64,000 bases of DNA from Loxodes magnus (lineage: Eukaryota; Ciliophora; Karyorelictea; Loxodida; Loxodidae): NCBI GenBank assembly GCA_946699065.1, contig CAMPDV010000139.1, positions 124,001 through 188,000 of the forward strand. The letters run 5' to 3'. Positions 48,154 through 59,526 of the stretch are shown here, piece by piece. The notes beneath the pieces were generated by a model. It was given only the letters and a program-made list of their open reading frames with translations, had not been told where the DNA came from and searched no databases. The position numbers were made by a program, and so were the translations under genes. The first letter of the stretch is position 1, and each line of letters begins with the position of its first letter.

Positions 48154-49689
48154 ATTTCGGAATAAGTTACATTTTTGACTTGTATTAATGAATTATAAAG
48201 TTATTTGAGCAACTCTTATTATTTTGTTAATCTACTTTTAACTACAACTTTATAATAGTTATCTTATTAACTTTAATATTTCGCTAACTTATTCTAATTA
48301 TAATTAATTCAAATCTATTAATTGAAAATTTTTAAAGCATCTGCTTATTCTTTTCATTTTTGTTGACAGCTTCTTTACCTAAGATACAGAAGAGTTCGCA
48401 AAGTTAATATTAGCGAATTTTACAACTGAAACCATTTTTTAATCAACTTACCTTTCGATCTCCTGCATTTTATGATTTTTATGAATTTCTATTTAATCCA
48501 TTTAATCTTTTAAGTTCTAACAGTATTTTAATTAATTGTATATAATTACTAGATCTAAGCTAGTAATTTATATAATATTATTTTTGGCTTATTTAAATGA
48601 AAAAAAGTAAGAATCATATAACAAATAGTAGATTAAATGAATCTAAAAATAAATATATAAATATTGTAGTTTCTTTATGCTTATATTAGTTAAACAGTTT
48701 AATATATAATAGTATTTATGCAATACTATTATATTAGTTATAGTGTATTTTATAAAGTTAGTAAGAGAATAGTCATTATATTAGAATATCATTTTCTTCT
48801 AGAAATAATTATATATTTATATGTATATTTGCTTTATTAATACTATCTATTAAATATTAAAAATGATTACCAAAAAAGGAAGTTTTTAGATAAGATTAGA
48901 AAAAAAGTAAACAAATTTTAATATAGAATTTAGTTATTAACATTATAAAAAATTGATTTTAGTTTTTTAATCATATGAATTTTATTAAGTTTTGAGTAAA
49001 ATATGTTCTTTTATTAAAAAGTTGGCAGTTACACTAAATTAAACATACTATTTATGATTTTTTAAATAGTAATTAGCAAAAATAGATAAAATAATTTGTA
49101 ATAAGGTATAGCTAAAGCTAGTAAATAAATTTAAATAAAGCAATTATGTATAATAAAAATTGATACTTAAAAATTAATAAAACATAAATTAGTTAAAGAT
49201 ATATTAACTTAATATTTATTAATTTTATATTTTAAATTGATGCTATTAGAGTCTTTTAATTACTCACATTTAATTAAAATATTTAAATTACTAGAGAAAC
49301 TAATATTTTATTAGAAAAATTTAAAATAATTCTTTTAAGAGACTATATATTATGTTGTATAAAATTAAATAATTTAAGATTGTAAAAAGATGTATTATTT
49401 TTGAATTAATCATATGAAAGAAAATCAATAATTTATTTAAATTTAATTTTCTTATAGTAAAGATGGGTAATTATAATATCAATTAACTTTTTAGGAATCA
49501 AAAGATAATATAATTATACAATGGAATTTAATATTTGATAATATTAATTTTAGTAGTTTAATAATGTAAATTTTTTTACTGATATAAAGTAAACTAAATG
49601 CTAGTATAGATTTAATTTCCTTAGACTAGTTTCTTTGAATTTTATCTTTTAAAATTACTTCTTTTAATTAAAGATATTTCTGTTCTTAA

Positions 49690-50065
49690 GAAATAAAAGC
49701 TTTATTCTTCCTTTTCCTTGTCTACCACACTCATTGCAATCTTCTCTAATCTTAATAACTTAACAATTATAAGATAAAATTAAGGTAAACGATTCAAGTC
49801 TATCTTTCTTCAAACAAAACTTGTTAAATTCAAGATGTACATATTTTCATCTTCCCAGCCTCTAATATTTAGCATCTTAATATTCTACCAACTTTCTAAA
49901 AAATTATTTATGTACATTAACAGCAAGCATCAATTTCTTATATCTAGATTTCTAACCTTATACTGAAATGATTTCCTCAAATCTTTATAATATATTTCAC
50001 CATATAATTGAATATAATTATTCTTTACATTTAAAATATAGATTTTGAACTAGATATTTAGAGTT
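49690..50065 (-). CDS. SFTELQ-family protein, copy 3
   Basis: The minus-strand frame reads RFEEIISVQGQKSRYKKL, NVHKQFFRKLVEYQDAKY, QRLGRWKYVHLEFNKFCLKK and KIREDCNECGRQGKGR. The Trp in LGRWKY is TGA (49847-49849). FEEIISVQGQKSR matches FEGMVSVKGYKSR of copy 2. A C-x2-C pair near the end may be half of a zinc site. No start codon is evident. Function unknown. Confidence 0.5.
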
Positions 50066-50279
50066 TTATAATTACTTTTGGAAATTATAAGAAATGTTCT
50101 TATTTTATATTAATAATACTATTTTCTATATTGTTTATTTAACTTTACATATTATATTACTGGAATATAATATTTAAAAAGTTATATTTTAGAAATTACA
50201 AATCTTTCCAGCAAAACTTTAAAATTCTTCATGACCAATGATCTTCTTTTTAAGATGGGGAAGTAAAAGTTAACAAAGG

Positions 50280-50945
50280 CAGTGATATTTATATTCTTAA
50301 AATTAAATTAATTCTATGGAAATTTTAAAATCAGAAAGCTTTATATTACGAAAGGAATTAGATCTAAATACATAGTTTTAGAAAATTTAATGGATAATTT
50401 TATAGAAAGAATATATCGAAAGTGAAATTTAAAGCACTAGAAACTGTAAGTTAGAATAATTCTAAATACTAAACGGCTCAATGGAAATAGAGCAAAAACC
50501 TATAAAATAATACATTACCTACGAAGAGTAACATTTGAAGATATTGTAAGCAGCTAGGACATAAAAAACGAGCTTGTTATCAATTTAGAAAAAAGAAAAG
50601 AGAATAATAGATAAATATTTATTCATATTTATTGCATTAAAGAAGGTTTGTTTTATAGGAAAAAATACTCTGAGTAAATAAAGTAGCTCCCTATATCTAA
50701 TAAGCAATTAATGAATTCAATAGAGGATTATTATTATTTTACCTATAGGAATAAATCAAGAAAAATAATCTTAAATTCATCAAGACTAATGAAAGTGAAG
50801 ATTTCAGAAAACTTTAGGCTGCCACTATTTTTAAGCAATAAAATAATATGTGGTAAACCTATAAAAGGTAGTACAGAAATAATAAACTGTGTTATGTTAT
50901 ATACTTTAAAATTATTAAATATAAATTTATACCGTAGCTAATATG
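50280..50945 (+). pseudogene. decayed coiled-coil/CCHC copy
   Basis: At 50536-50577: x-R-Y-C-K-Q-L-G-H-K-K-R-A-C, where the first Cys position is TGA. Basic RKKKREQQ follows, as in family members. Another frame through the same DNA (IYCIKEGLFYRKKYSEQIKQ) weakly resembles an integrase zinc-binding region, but its key His residues are absent and I prefer the zinc-knuckle reading. Confidence 0.45.
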
Positions 50946-53349
50946 CTAAATCTTTCTTTTAAAGTCTTATAAAGATATTGTTGTTTTCTTTATTTGATAA
51001 GCTTAATAAAAATCAAATCTGCTGCAAATTACTTTTTTCTTAATTCTTTATCATAGAATGTAGCTATTTATTGATTTTATTGTAGTATATTTTCTCTTCA
51101 AAAATTGCAAAAAATGTTATTTCTGATTTAATATATAAAATAATTTCTTTCTGATTTCTAACAAATTTTAAAGTATTTGCATTATTTTAACTTAAAATGA
51201 AATAAATTTAAAAATATGTAATAAATTATGTTTCCGCTATTTAAATCTTCATAATTAATAAAACTTAAGCTTGCCATATATTTTTATTTGTAGGAATAAT
51301 AATTTGCAAAGCATTTCATTATTCTAATTATTCTCCACTTTCTTATTTGGACAATAAATATATCCGCAAATGGTTTTGAAATACCAGGTGTTCACATTTT
51401 AATGTCTCATAAATGAAAAAAAAAATTAATATATTATTATTTAAAGGCTGGCTCTTTTCAATGTTTTATATTATTTTTTTAATCTAATTGAGAATATTAA
51501 GTATTTGATTTGAAATTTCCTAACTCATGGCATTTCATCAATTTTTAAATTAAATTAAATTAAATTTATTTTTCAAAAAATTAAATTACTCATATTTAGT
51601 TTATTCTAAGATTTTACTTGATTTTCTTAATAAAATCTATATTTTTCAGTCTTAGATAAAAGAATAAAATATTTATCATTTTTTGCATATTTTGATCATA
51701 ATTATTTTCCTTTAATCTAAAAATATTACTTTTACTTTGTGAGTAACGATCGATAATATAAGAATATATAAGGCAAGAGTATTCCAAAATGAATAACCAT
51801 GCGTTAATTTGCTATTATCTTAGATTTAATTTGATAATAGATATGATTATTAAAAAATTTATCTATTAATTAAATCTTACAATCTACTAATTTTATAATT
51901 TATTAAAGGAATTTCTCTTCTTAAAGAAAATTGTTAGTTATTGGGCTAAGATTGATGGAAATATGATCGTAAATATACATTTTTACGAATTTATAAATTT
52001 GCAAATTAGTTATTGCTTAAATAATTGATTATAATTATAATAATAGCAACATAATTATCTGTATATTTTAGTATTCTCTATTATAATCTACATTGTTAAC
52101 TATATTAAGGTCATTTTATAAAAGTTTTTAAATCTAACTGTATTATAATTAATATCTTTAGGAATATTTTCGTAATTTAAAAAAAATTTTAAATCTTCAA
52201 TCGTTAAGAGTGAATTATCTGCTAAATATTTAGAAGAATATTATAAAAATCATATACTTAATCTTTACCATTGAATTTTTTATTATTTTTCATATAGTAT
52301 TTGTAATTAATTTAATCTATCTTAACTGTGAAAATTTATAGAAAGCTTCTGAATTCATTTCTCCTTTTCGTTACTAATTACCCTAATTCTTAAATTAAAT
52401 TGTACGACCTTCTTTGCCTGTATTTTAAAATAAGTAATATAGTCTTATATTCATATTGAAGATAGTTCTTACTTTTTCATGTTTCATTAATAGAAAAAAT
52501 GTCTATTCTATTTTCTTTAATAAATTCTTCTACCTTTAATATTATCTATAATCCTGTAAATAATCCTTATTTTGGTTAATTTATTATATATATCTCATTT
52601 TATATTAAGATACCACAAGAAATCCGCTCTCATAAATACATAAATTTTTTTTAAATTATTTGCTCTTTTTGCATGAGATTTTCCCATATTCTTTGTGTTA
52701 TTTAAAAAATGAGTAATACTATAAATTATCCATTATTTTAAAAATAGCAATAAGATATAATTCTAACTAATTAAATTATCTAATTCATTTTAGTTCTAAT
52801 TAATACAACAAAACAATATTTTTTAATTTATTTTCTTACCATCAGAAATTTTTTCTTTTGTATAATTATTTTTTAAATGTTTTTAATTAATTTAAATATC
52901 AAATAAATTATTCAAAAATAGCGTTTATTTATTTTAATTATATGTAAAGTAATCACTTCTAATCTATTTTTATAATAAGATATCATATATATAATTTACT
53001 AAAAAGCAGTAAATAAAATCTATTTTCTTTCTTATCTATCTTTAATAATCAAATGAATATTCTATTTCTAAATTCTAACATGTTTATTCTAATTCTAGTG
53101 ACCTTTTACTTTTGGTTGATAACTGCTTTCTTCTGATTTTAATCAACATAATTTTCTACGAATTAAAAAATTCCATTTTACTTAAGTTAAATTTTTTTTA
53201 ATTAAGTTATTAAATGTGATAATGTAAAATATTGAATTTTAATAATTGAAATATATGAGTTATCACTTAAATATTTTATAAATATTTAAGATATATAATA
53301 ACTATTATATTATTAACATATCTTCTTCTATCATTAGGATAATAAGATA

Positions 53350-53560
53350 AATGCTTAAATTAAAAAAATCCTTGAACTTCTTTACTTCTTGCTTTAATTT
53401 AAAAATTTCTAACCCTCTTCTCTTGATTCTGAGGAATTGTTAAAGGCTGGAGTTGAAATTCTTATAGAATTCTCATTCTTGTACAAATATCAGTCTTTAA
53501 TAGTCATCTATTATTAAAAATCTTAGTTAATTTTTAATTTAAGAATCTATGCAATATCTT
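53350..53560 (-). pseudogene. truncated paralogue of the 19.6-20.1 kb gene
   Basis: The minus strand reads NQKLTKIFNN, then after a shift RLIFVQEWEFYKNFNSS and LRIKRRGLEIFKLKQEVKKF. These match QKLTKIFNYT, RLIFVQEWNSLRIQ and RIKRRRLHICELKQGKKK at 19.8 kb. TGA for the Trp of VQEW (53473-53475) is shared. The N-terminal part is missing. Confidence 0.6.
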
Positions 53561-53569
53561 TATTTCACT

Positions 53570-56040
53570 ATTTTAGTATAAATAATATCTCTAAAGTATT
53601 CAAATTGGATTCCTAGTATTTATAAAATATATTTAGACATTAATTTTCATGTTTCACTCTTTATAATTATGCACTAGTTAGATACTTTATAATATGCTTC
53701 ATTTTTCTAATTCTAATTCTAATAATAAAGATAAAGATAGAGTTTTAGAAAGATTTATAATAGTAACTTCTTATAGAATATAGTTAGAAATGGTTAATTT
53801 TCCTATAAAAAGCAGAATGGTATCAAGCTATATTACTAAAGCTATAATATTTCCTCAGTATAACCGTTTGTTCTAAGAAATGAGAATTATAAGCTTGTTT
53901 TCTTATATATAATATACTCATTTTTATGGAATCCAGTAATTTTTAGTTTAAATCTTAAAATAGGTAAGATAAAATTACGAAATATCTAATAATTTAACCA
54001 ACTTAAGGTTAACAGTAATTGTTGTAATTAAATAAATCCAAATTTAATATTAAAATAATTACTAATTTGCTAATTATATTTAGTGAATTTTTATGTATGA
54101 TAGTAAATCAAATTTGTCGTTTTATATCTTATTGCAAAGTCTTTAATTATAATTGTTTTTCAATTGATTTTATATTTCTTTTGCTTTTACTCAAAAAAGT
54201 ACTATTTTCGCTTATATAGTTTCTACTATTCTTCAAACTGTAATTAGTTTTACAATTTTATAAATTTATATTATTTATTATAAAATGGCTTTAATTATAG
54301 TAATCCAATTTATCAATTTTCAAAATAAATTTTGTAATTCTAAAATTTAGTAATTTTTGATAAAATGCCTTTTATCTTTACAATAGTTGCATCTTTTATT
54401 TCTTACTCATTCTTGGAAATAACTTTTAATAAGGTTTGCTTATTTAATTCTTGAAATATTATTCTTAAATTCAATTTAAAAGAAATTTCATTTAGATCGC
54501 TGAATAATTTTTTTATTAATCACTACCCTTAATATTTTTTAATTATTATATTATGTCGTTAGCTCCCGGAGATTTCACAATCATAATAAATTTTCTAATG
54601 ATTATTAGGCGTATAATTTTATATCGCATAATTTAAAAGCTTTTAAATTTTTCTTTCGTAGTTCAAAAGCTTTATCCTTAAGCTTATCCATTTTTCCTCA
54701 GATTTCTTAGCTTTTCTTTTTTTTAATATAACAATTTCTTCTTTTTAGCAAATTATAGTAATATTTGAAAAATTTAAACCATTTTTCCCACAATTCAACT
54801 GTTTACTTTTTCAAACTTAATTATTATAAAACATTTTATGTTTTACCTTTCTCAAAAATTGCTGGTTTATGAGAAATTATTTATAATTTTTCTTTTTTAT
54901 AGTTAACTTCATATTATCATCTCTAACATTTATAATTAAAGAATAACTTGCTTCAAAAACTAAAATATTTTATAAATTTTAGATAACTATCTTTTTCATT
55001 TTTTCCATTTAATAATTCTATTTAAATGCCAAATAATGCAAAATTTATTATCTTATTTATAAATTTAAATATAGTAAAAAACACAAAAAGTTAGAAAAGA
55101 GATTTAATAAAATATTTTTCTAAAATAAATTAGTTGTAAAAAGGCTATCATTTATAATAATAAGCATTAAATCAAAAATTAGAAAAAGTAATATTTTTAT
55201 CACTTTTTATAAATAGATAAAAAATCAATTTTTAGGAATCGTCATTATTTAAATTTGAGCAGTTAATAAAAACGCAAATATACTTATTATATAAGTAAAT
55301 TTATCTATATTTATAGTATATAAATAGAAACTTTAGAAATATGTTTTTATGTAGATAAATTATAATTATAAAAGAGTCTTCTTAAAGATTAAGAAAATAG
55401 ACTGATGAAAATTTATAAGAAAGTAATAAAAAAGCGAAAAAAAATAATTTTTTTAGCTAAACATTATAAGAAATCAGTTTAAGCAAATCAAATTTCGAAA
55501 TCATAGCAATAAGAGATTGTGAAAAAGTTTTTACGTGAGTAAAATATAAGTATAATTTTATATTAACTGAATAAATAATTTTGTTCTGTCTATTAAAGCT
55601 GAAAATATATTTTGAAAGATAAAAAATTTACAAAATTTGGTAGTAAAATCTCATACAATTTGATTTAAACAATTTCATTCTCTTAATTTGTTTGTGAAGA
55701 AAATTTCAAAATTAAAGTAGCTAATTATTTCTCTATTGAATCTTTTATCTTCACTATATTGAGTAAATTAGAAAAAAATTATATAGGATTTTACTATTCT
55801 AAGAGTAATGTAGCAACAATTAAAGAGTAAAACACTAAATTATACGTAAAAATATTTAATATTAGTAGAAAAATATTTGGCTATATCAAAAACTATTAAT
55901 CATATGATATTAAAACGATTTATATATTTCATCATGATTTAATTTTAAAACTTATTCAAAATATTTTAACATTTAATAGTCAAATTTAAGTGAATAAATA
56001 AATCATATTTATTTTAAATTTTTGGAAAAGGATATCCCTC
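53570..56040. other. A/T-rich stretch, no gene recognised
   Basis: A/T-rich with poly-A and poly-T runs. No reading resembles a protein convincingly. Confidence 0.45.
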
Positions 56041-56052
56041 TAATAGCTCTAC

Positions 56053-57402
56053 TCAATGCATTTTTGTTTCAATTTATATTTCTTCGGTCATCTTCTCTAC
56101 TATTTCTAGCTTCTCTACATCTTTAATTATTCCTATAGCAACCGTTTGCCACATATCTCTTACTATGAATCTTCCTAGAGGAGGATATTATTATACTGAT
56201 TCAACACATATTGGTTTACTTGGAACTAATTTTACAATAGCAATATCTCCTTTTTTCAAAAATTAAGGCTCTTCTTCTATGACTGCACCTGTACGTCTAT
56301 CTATAGTTTATCTAAGTTCTTAAAATGTGCAAGCTACATTATTATTATGGCATTCTATAACAGGACAATAACCCTATCTAATTTAACCGGGATGATTTAA
56401 AATTATCACTTAAGCTAAGAATGATATTGCTCTTTTTGGTGGATCATCTTAAGTATTTCCACAAACAAAGCCTCTCCTTAATTCTTTGACTTTTAAATCT
56501 TTTACGTTAAATCTCACATTATCTCCAGGATAGGTTTCTTCGAGCATTTCATGATTTATATCAATGGAAGTCACTTCAGTTGTCAAACCTACGGGAGCAA
56601 AAGTTACCATCATACCAGTTTTCATAACTCCAGTTTCTACTCTTCCTAATGCAACTGTACCAATACCTCTAATCTTAAATACATCCTAAAGAAGAAGACG
56701 AAGAGGCTTATCAATGAATCTTTTTGGCGGAATAATAGAATCTAAACATTAAAGAAGAGTCGGTCCTTTATATCAATCCATATTTTTTGAAGGCTCTGTT
56801 AAGTTATCTCCTTTCCAACCTGAAATAGGGATAAATGGAATTTTATCTGGATTATATCCTATTTTCCTTAATTGTTGCTTCACTTCTATCTATATTTCCT
56901 AAAACCTATTCATATCATAATTTACTGTTATATCATCCATTTTATTTACTCCTACAATAATTTATTTTACTCCTAAAGTATAAGCAAGAAGTGCATGTAA
57001 TCTTGTTTAACCTTATTGGCAAATACCTGCTTCGAATTCTCCAATACTAGCTGCAACTATTAATAGAGCTATATCAGCTTGATTTATTCCTGCCATTATA
57101 TTTTTAATAAAGTCACGATATCCTGAGGAATCAATAATCGTATAATCATATTTGGGAGTTTCTATTTTTCATTTAGTTATATTAACTGCCATACCTCGTT
57201 AACGATCCGGTTATAGTCTTTAACATATTAAAAGAAACTTTAAAGAATCTCTGTTAAATTATTCAGCTTCTTTTCCAATTCGCTCAATCATACGTTAATC
57301 AATACCTCCACATTTACAAATCAAATGTCCTGTCGTAGTAGACTTTCCCGAATCTACATGACCAATTACAATTAAATTGATATATGGTTTTACTTTAGGC
57401 AT
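56053..57402 (-). CDS. translation elongation factor 1-alpha-like GTPase
   Basis: ATG 57402 to TGA 56053-56055, 449 residues, no intron; family length is about 450. It would deliver aminoacyl-tRNA to the ribosome. G1 [15 protein letters not shown] and G4 NKMD are intact, as are [43 protein letters not shown] and [11 protein letters not shown]2 is altered (DRQRGMAVNI), and G3 reads D-S-S-G-Y instead of D-A-P-G-H, so the catalytic His is Tyr. Two TGAs occupy invariant Trp sites (TKWKIETPKY, codon 78; DWYKGP, codon 210); two other Trp are TGG. A divergent paralogue rather than the main housekeeping copy is likely, but the frame is fully intact. Confidence 0.95.
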
Positions 57403-57404
57403 CT

Positions 57405-57805
57405 TTAACTTTAAAGAAAATTTAAATATTTATTGATGAATGAGACTTTTATAACTAAACCTTAAAAATTTAACTTTATATCTTTCACTATTATTTTAAC
57501 TATAAAAGCCTAAATAAATTTAGTCTAAGCTTATATCCTAATATAGTTAATCTCAATATAATTAGTAGTGGCTATTCTATTCTTTAATAAATCATAGAGA
57601 TTAAAGCAAAGACTTTTAATTAAATTTTATTTTATTAACTTCCTAATAAAAATGTAAGAATCATCATTTAATCAATCCTTTTTATTTTAATTATTTTATA
57701 TTTTTATGTCTACTATATCAAAATTTTATTACTCTCAAAATGATTAAACAATTATATTTTATATTTATCTTAAGCGAAACTAAGAAAGGATAATTAAAAG
57801 AATGA
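57405..57805. other. A/T-rich region upstream of the EF-1-alpha-like gene
   Basis: Short A/T-rich 5' flank of the gene, presumably with its promoter. No specific promoter element was recognised. Confidence 0.4.
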
Positions 57806-57819
57806 TATTAAATTAATTA

Positions 57820-58900
57820 ATTAATTTTAAACTAAAAGAGTTTTCTTTAGATGCAAGAATTGATTTCTTCAATTATAACGTTGATAAATACTTTTTAAAT
57901 TATTTTTAAATATCTTCTTGATCTCCTCATTTTTTATTACATTACATTTACTTTCTTCATATCTTTTACTTCTTTCTTTATTGTATTCTTCATTCTAATA
58001 ACTAAAATCTTCTTGACATTAACTTCTTGGAAATATTTTTATTTGTAAATCTAAACATTCAAATTAATACCTTGGAAATGAGTTTATATATCTTTGGTCA
58101 TTTAGTTCAAGGTGTTTAATGTCATAATTCCCTATCTTTTACGAAAGTCAAATCATTATACTAAAATAGAATATAAATATAAAGATGTACTAAAATATTT
58201 CATCCTCTCCTCACATATAATAAAGCTTATCAATGGAATTATGACGATTTTGAAGATCCTTCCGAAAAATTTTTGATTAAGTTCTAAATTTATGTGTAAA
58301 GATTATTTCTCATCTATATTATTTCTTCGACTTCGTATAAGTAATTTTTGGGAATTGTTAAAGATTACTAAATTGCTCAGTATATAATTTAGCTGTTTTA
58401 ATTCTTTTAAATTTAAATGTAGCAACATTATAGAAATAATTTTGTATTTTTCCACTTATATACTTTGTAATGCTTTTAAGTTAGTGCTGCTCTAGATTTT
58501 TTGCAGATCAATATTATAAAGATTTTATAACTGTTAAACTTAATCATAATAGTGAAATCCTCTTTTCCAACTATTAAAGAAAGCTTATCTACTGTCAATC
58601 TAGGAAAATCAATGTTTTCTTATCTCATTTTATAATGGAATTTAAAGAACTTTATAGTTATAATGTTCCTGAAGGTAACTAGTTTAAATCTATATAGCAT
58701 GACTAATCAAATGTTGAAATTGCTACTTAAAAGGCTTTCCTTAAATCATTCTCATACTTGATTTGATTCTATTCATAACTCCCGTTAATTCTTTTTGAAT
58801 ACTCCATGGTACTAATTCTTCTCCATATTCTGCTTTAGATAACGTAAAAATCCGCCTTCTGTTTTATCTTATAAACTCTGGTTCTTTTATCGTAATATAT
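57820..58900 (-). pseudogene. unidentified leucine-rich ORF ending in a retroelement-like tail
   Basis: Minus-strand frames are protein-like over about 1 kb: SKAEYGEELVPWSIQKELTG, NRIKSSMRMIQGKPFKQQFQ, SSTNLKALQSIQ, LNLKELKQLNYILSNLVIFN, then after a shift NDQRYINSFPRYQFECLDLQ. The Leu/Asn spacing of the middle could be leucine-rich repeats, but this is uncertain. At the low end the plus-strand motif AACTAAAAGAGTTTTC with A/T tail resembles the edge of the 37.5- and 39.05-kb insertions. More than one frame is open throughout, so details are unsure. Confidence 0.35.
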
Positions 58901-59526
58901 ATTTTAGGTTTAGTTTCTTAATTTTGACCAAAATAGATTTTTTGTATCTTGAATATTTAAAAGTCAAAATGTTAATTTTAACCCAAATTTTTTCTTACGT
59001 TCTAGGATTTTTTACATATATTTTCTAAACTTATTTATTCCAATATTAGCAATCTAATTTATAGGTTCATTCTATAAAATCAAGTAGTTTCTTAATTTCT
59101 ATTTTTAATTTTTCCTGCAAATTGATTTAAAGAAGAATGTTCAAATTAAAACAGCATCTTTTCTTCAATCTACGGTTTATATTCTTAGAGTTTGTATTTA
59201 TTGACTATTAAATTTATTTATTTGGTTCTTCTAAATATTTTTAAAATATTTGAGTTCCTTCCTGTCCCACAAATCCTAAGAAATATCCACATAAATAACC
59301 TTAAGAATATGATAAAATAAATAAGATAAAAATAGTGAAATAGGATAAATAAAGCATGATAGAAATGTGAAACTATATAAAAGTAATTTAACCTAATAAT
59401 ATATGATAGCTTTAGTTGCCTTTTGTAATATTTATTTTCATTAAGACATAAGATAAAAATAAGTATCTATTTTTGTATTCTGGCATATAACCATAATTTT
59501 AATTTTTTCTTGCTTATACAGAATAA

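Larger units (their letters stand above)
48480..53060. repeat. segmental duplication, copy 2
   Basis: Direct counterpart of 34960-40330, about 13 kb downstream. It lacks the insertions seen in copy 1 and so gives their empty sites. It carries its own differences, including the decayed zinc-knuckle ORF at 50.3-50.9 kb. Divergence is large enough that only runs of 15-20 bp are identical. Confidence 0.75.

Noticed and set aside
50600..50900. Possible integrase zinc-binding domain
   Set aside because: The expected two His are absent, and the zinc-knuckle reading at 50536-50577 fits the local family better.
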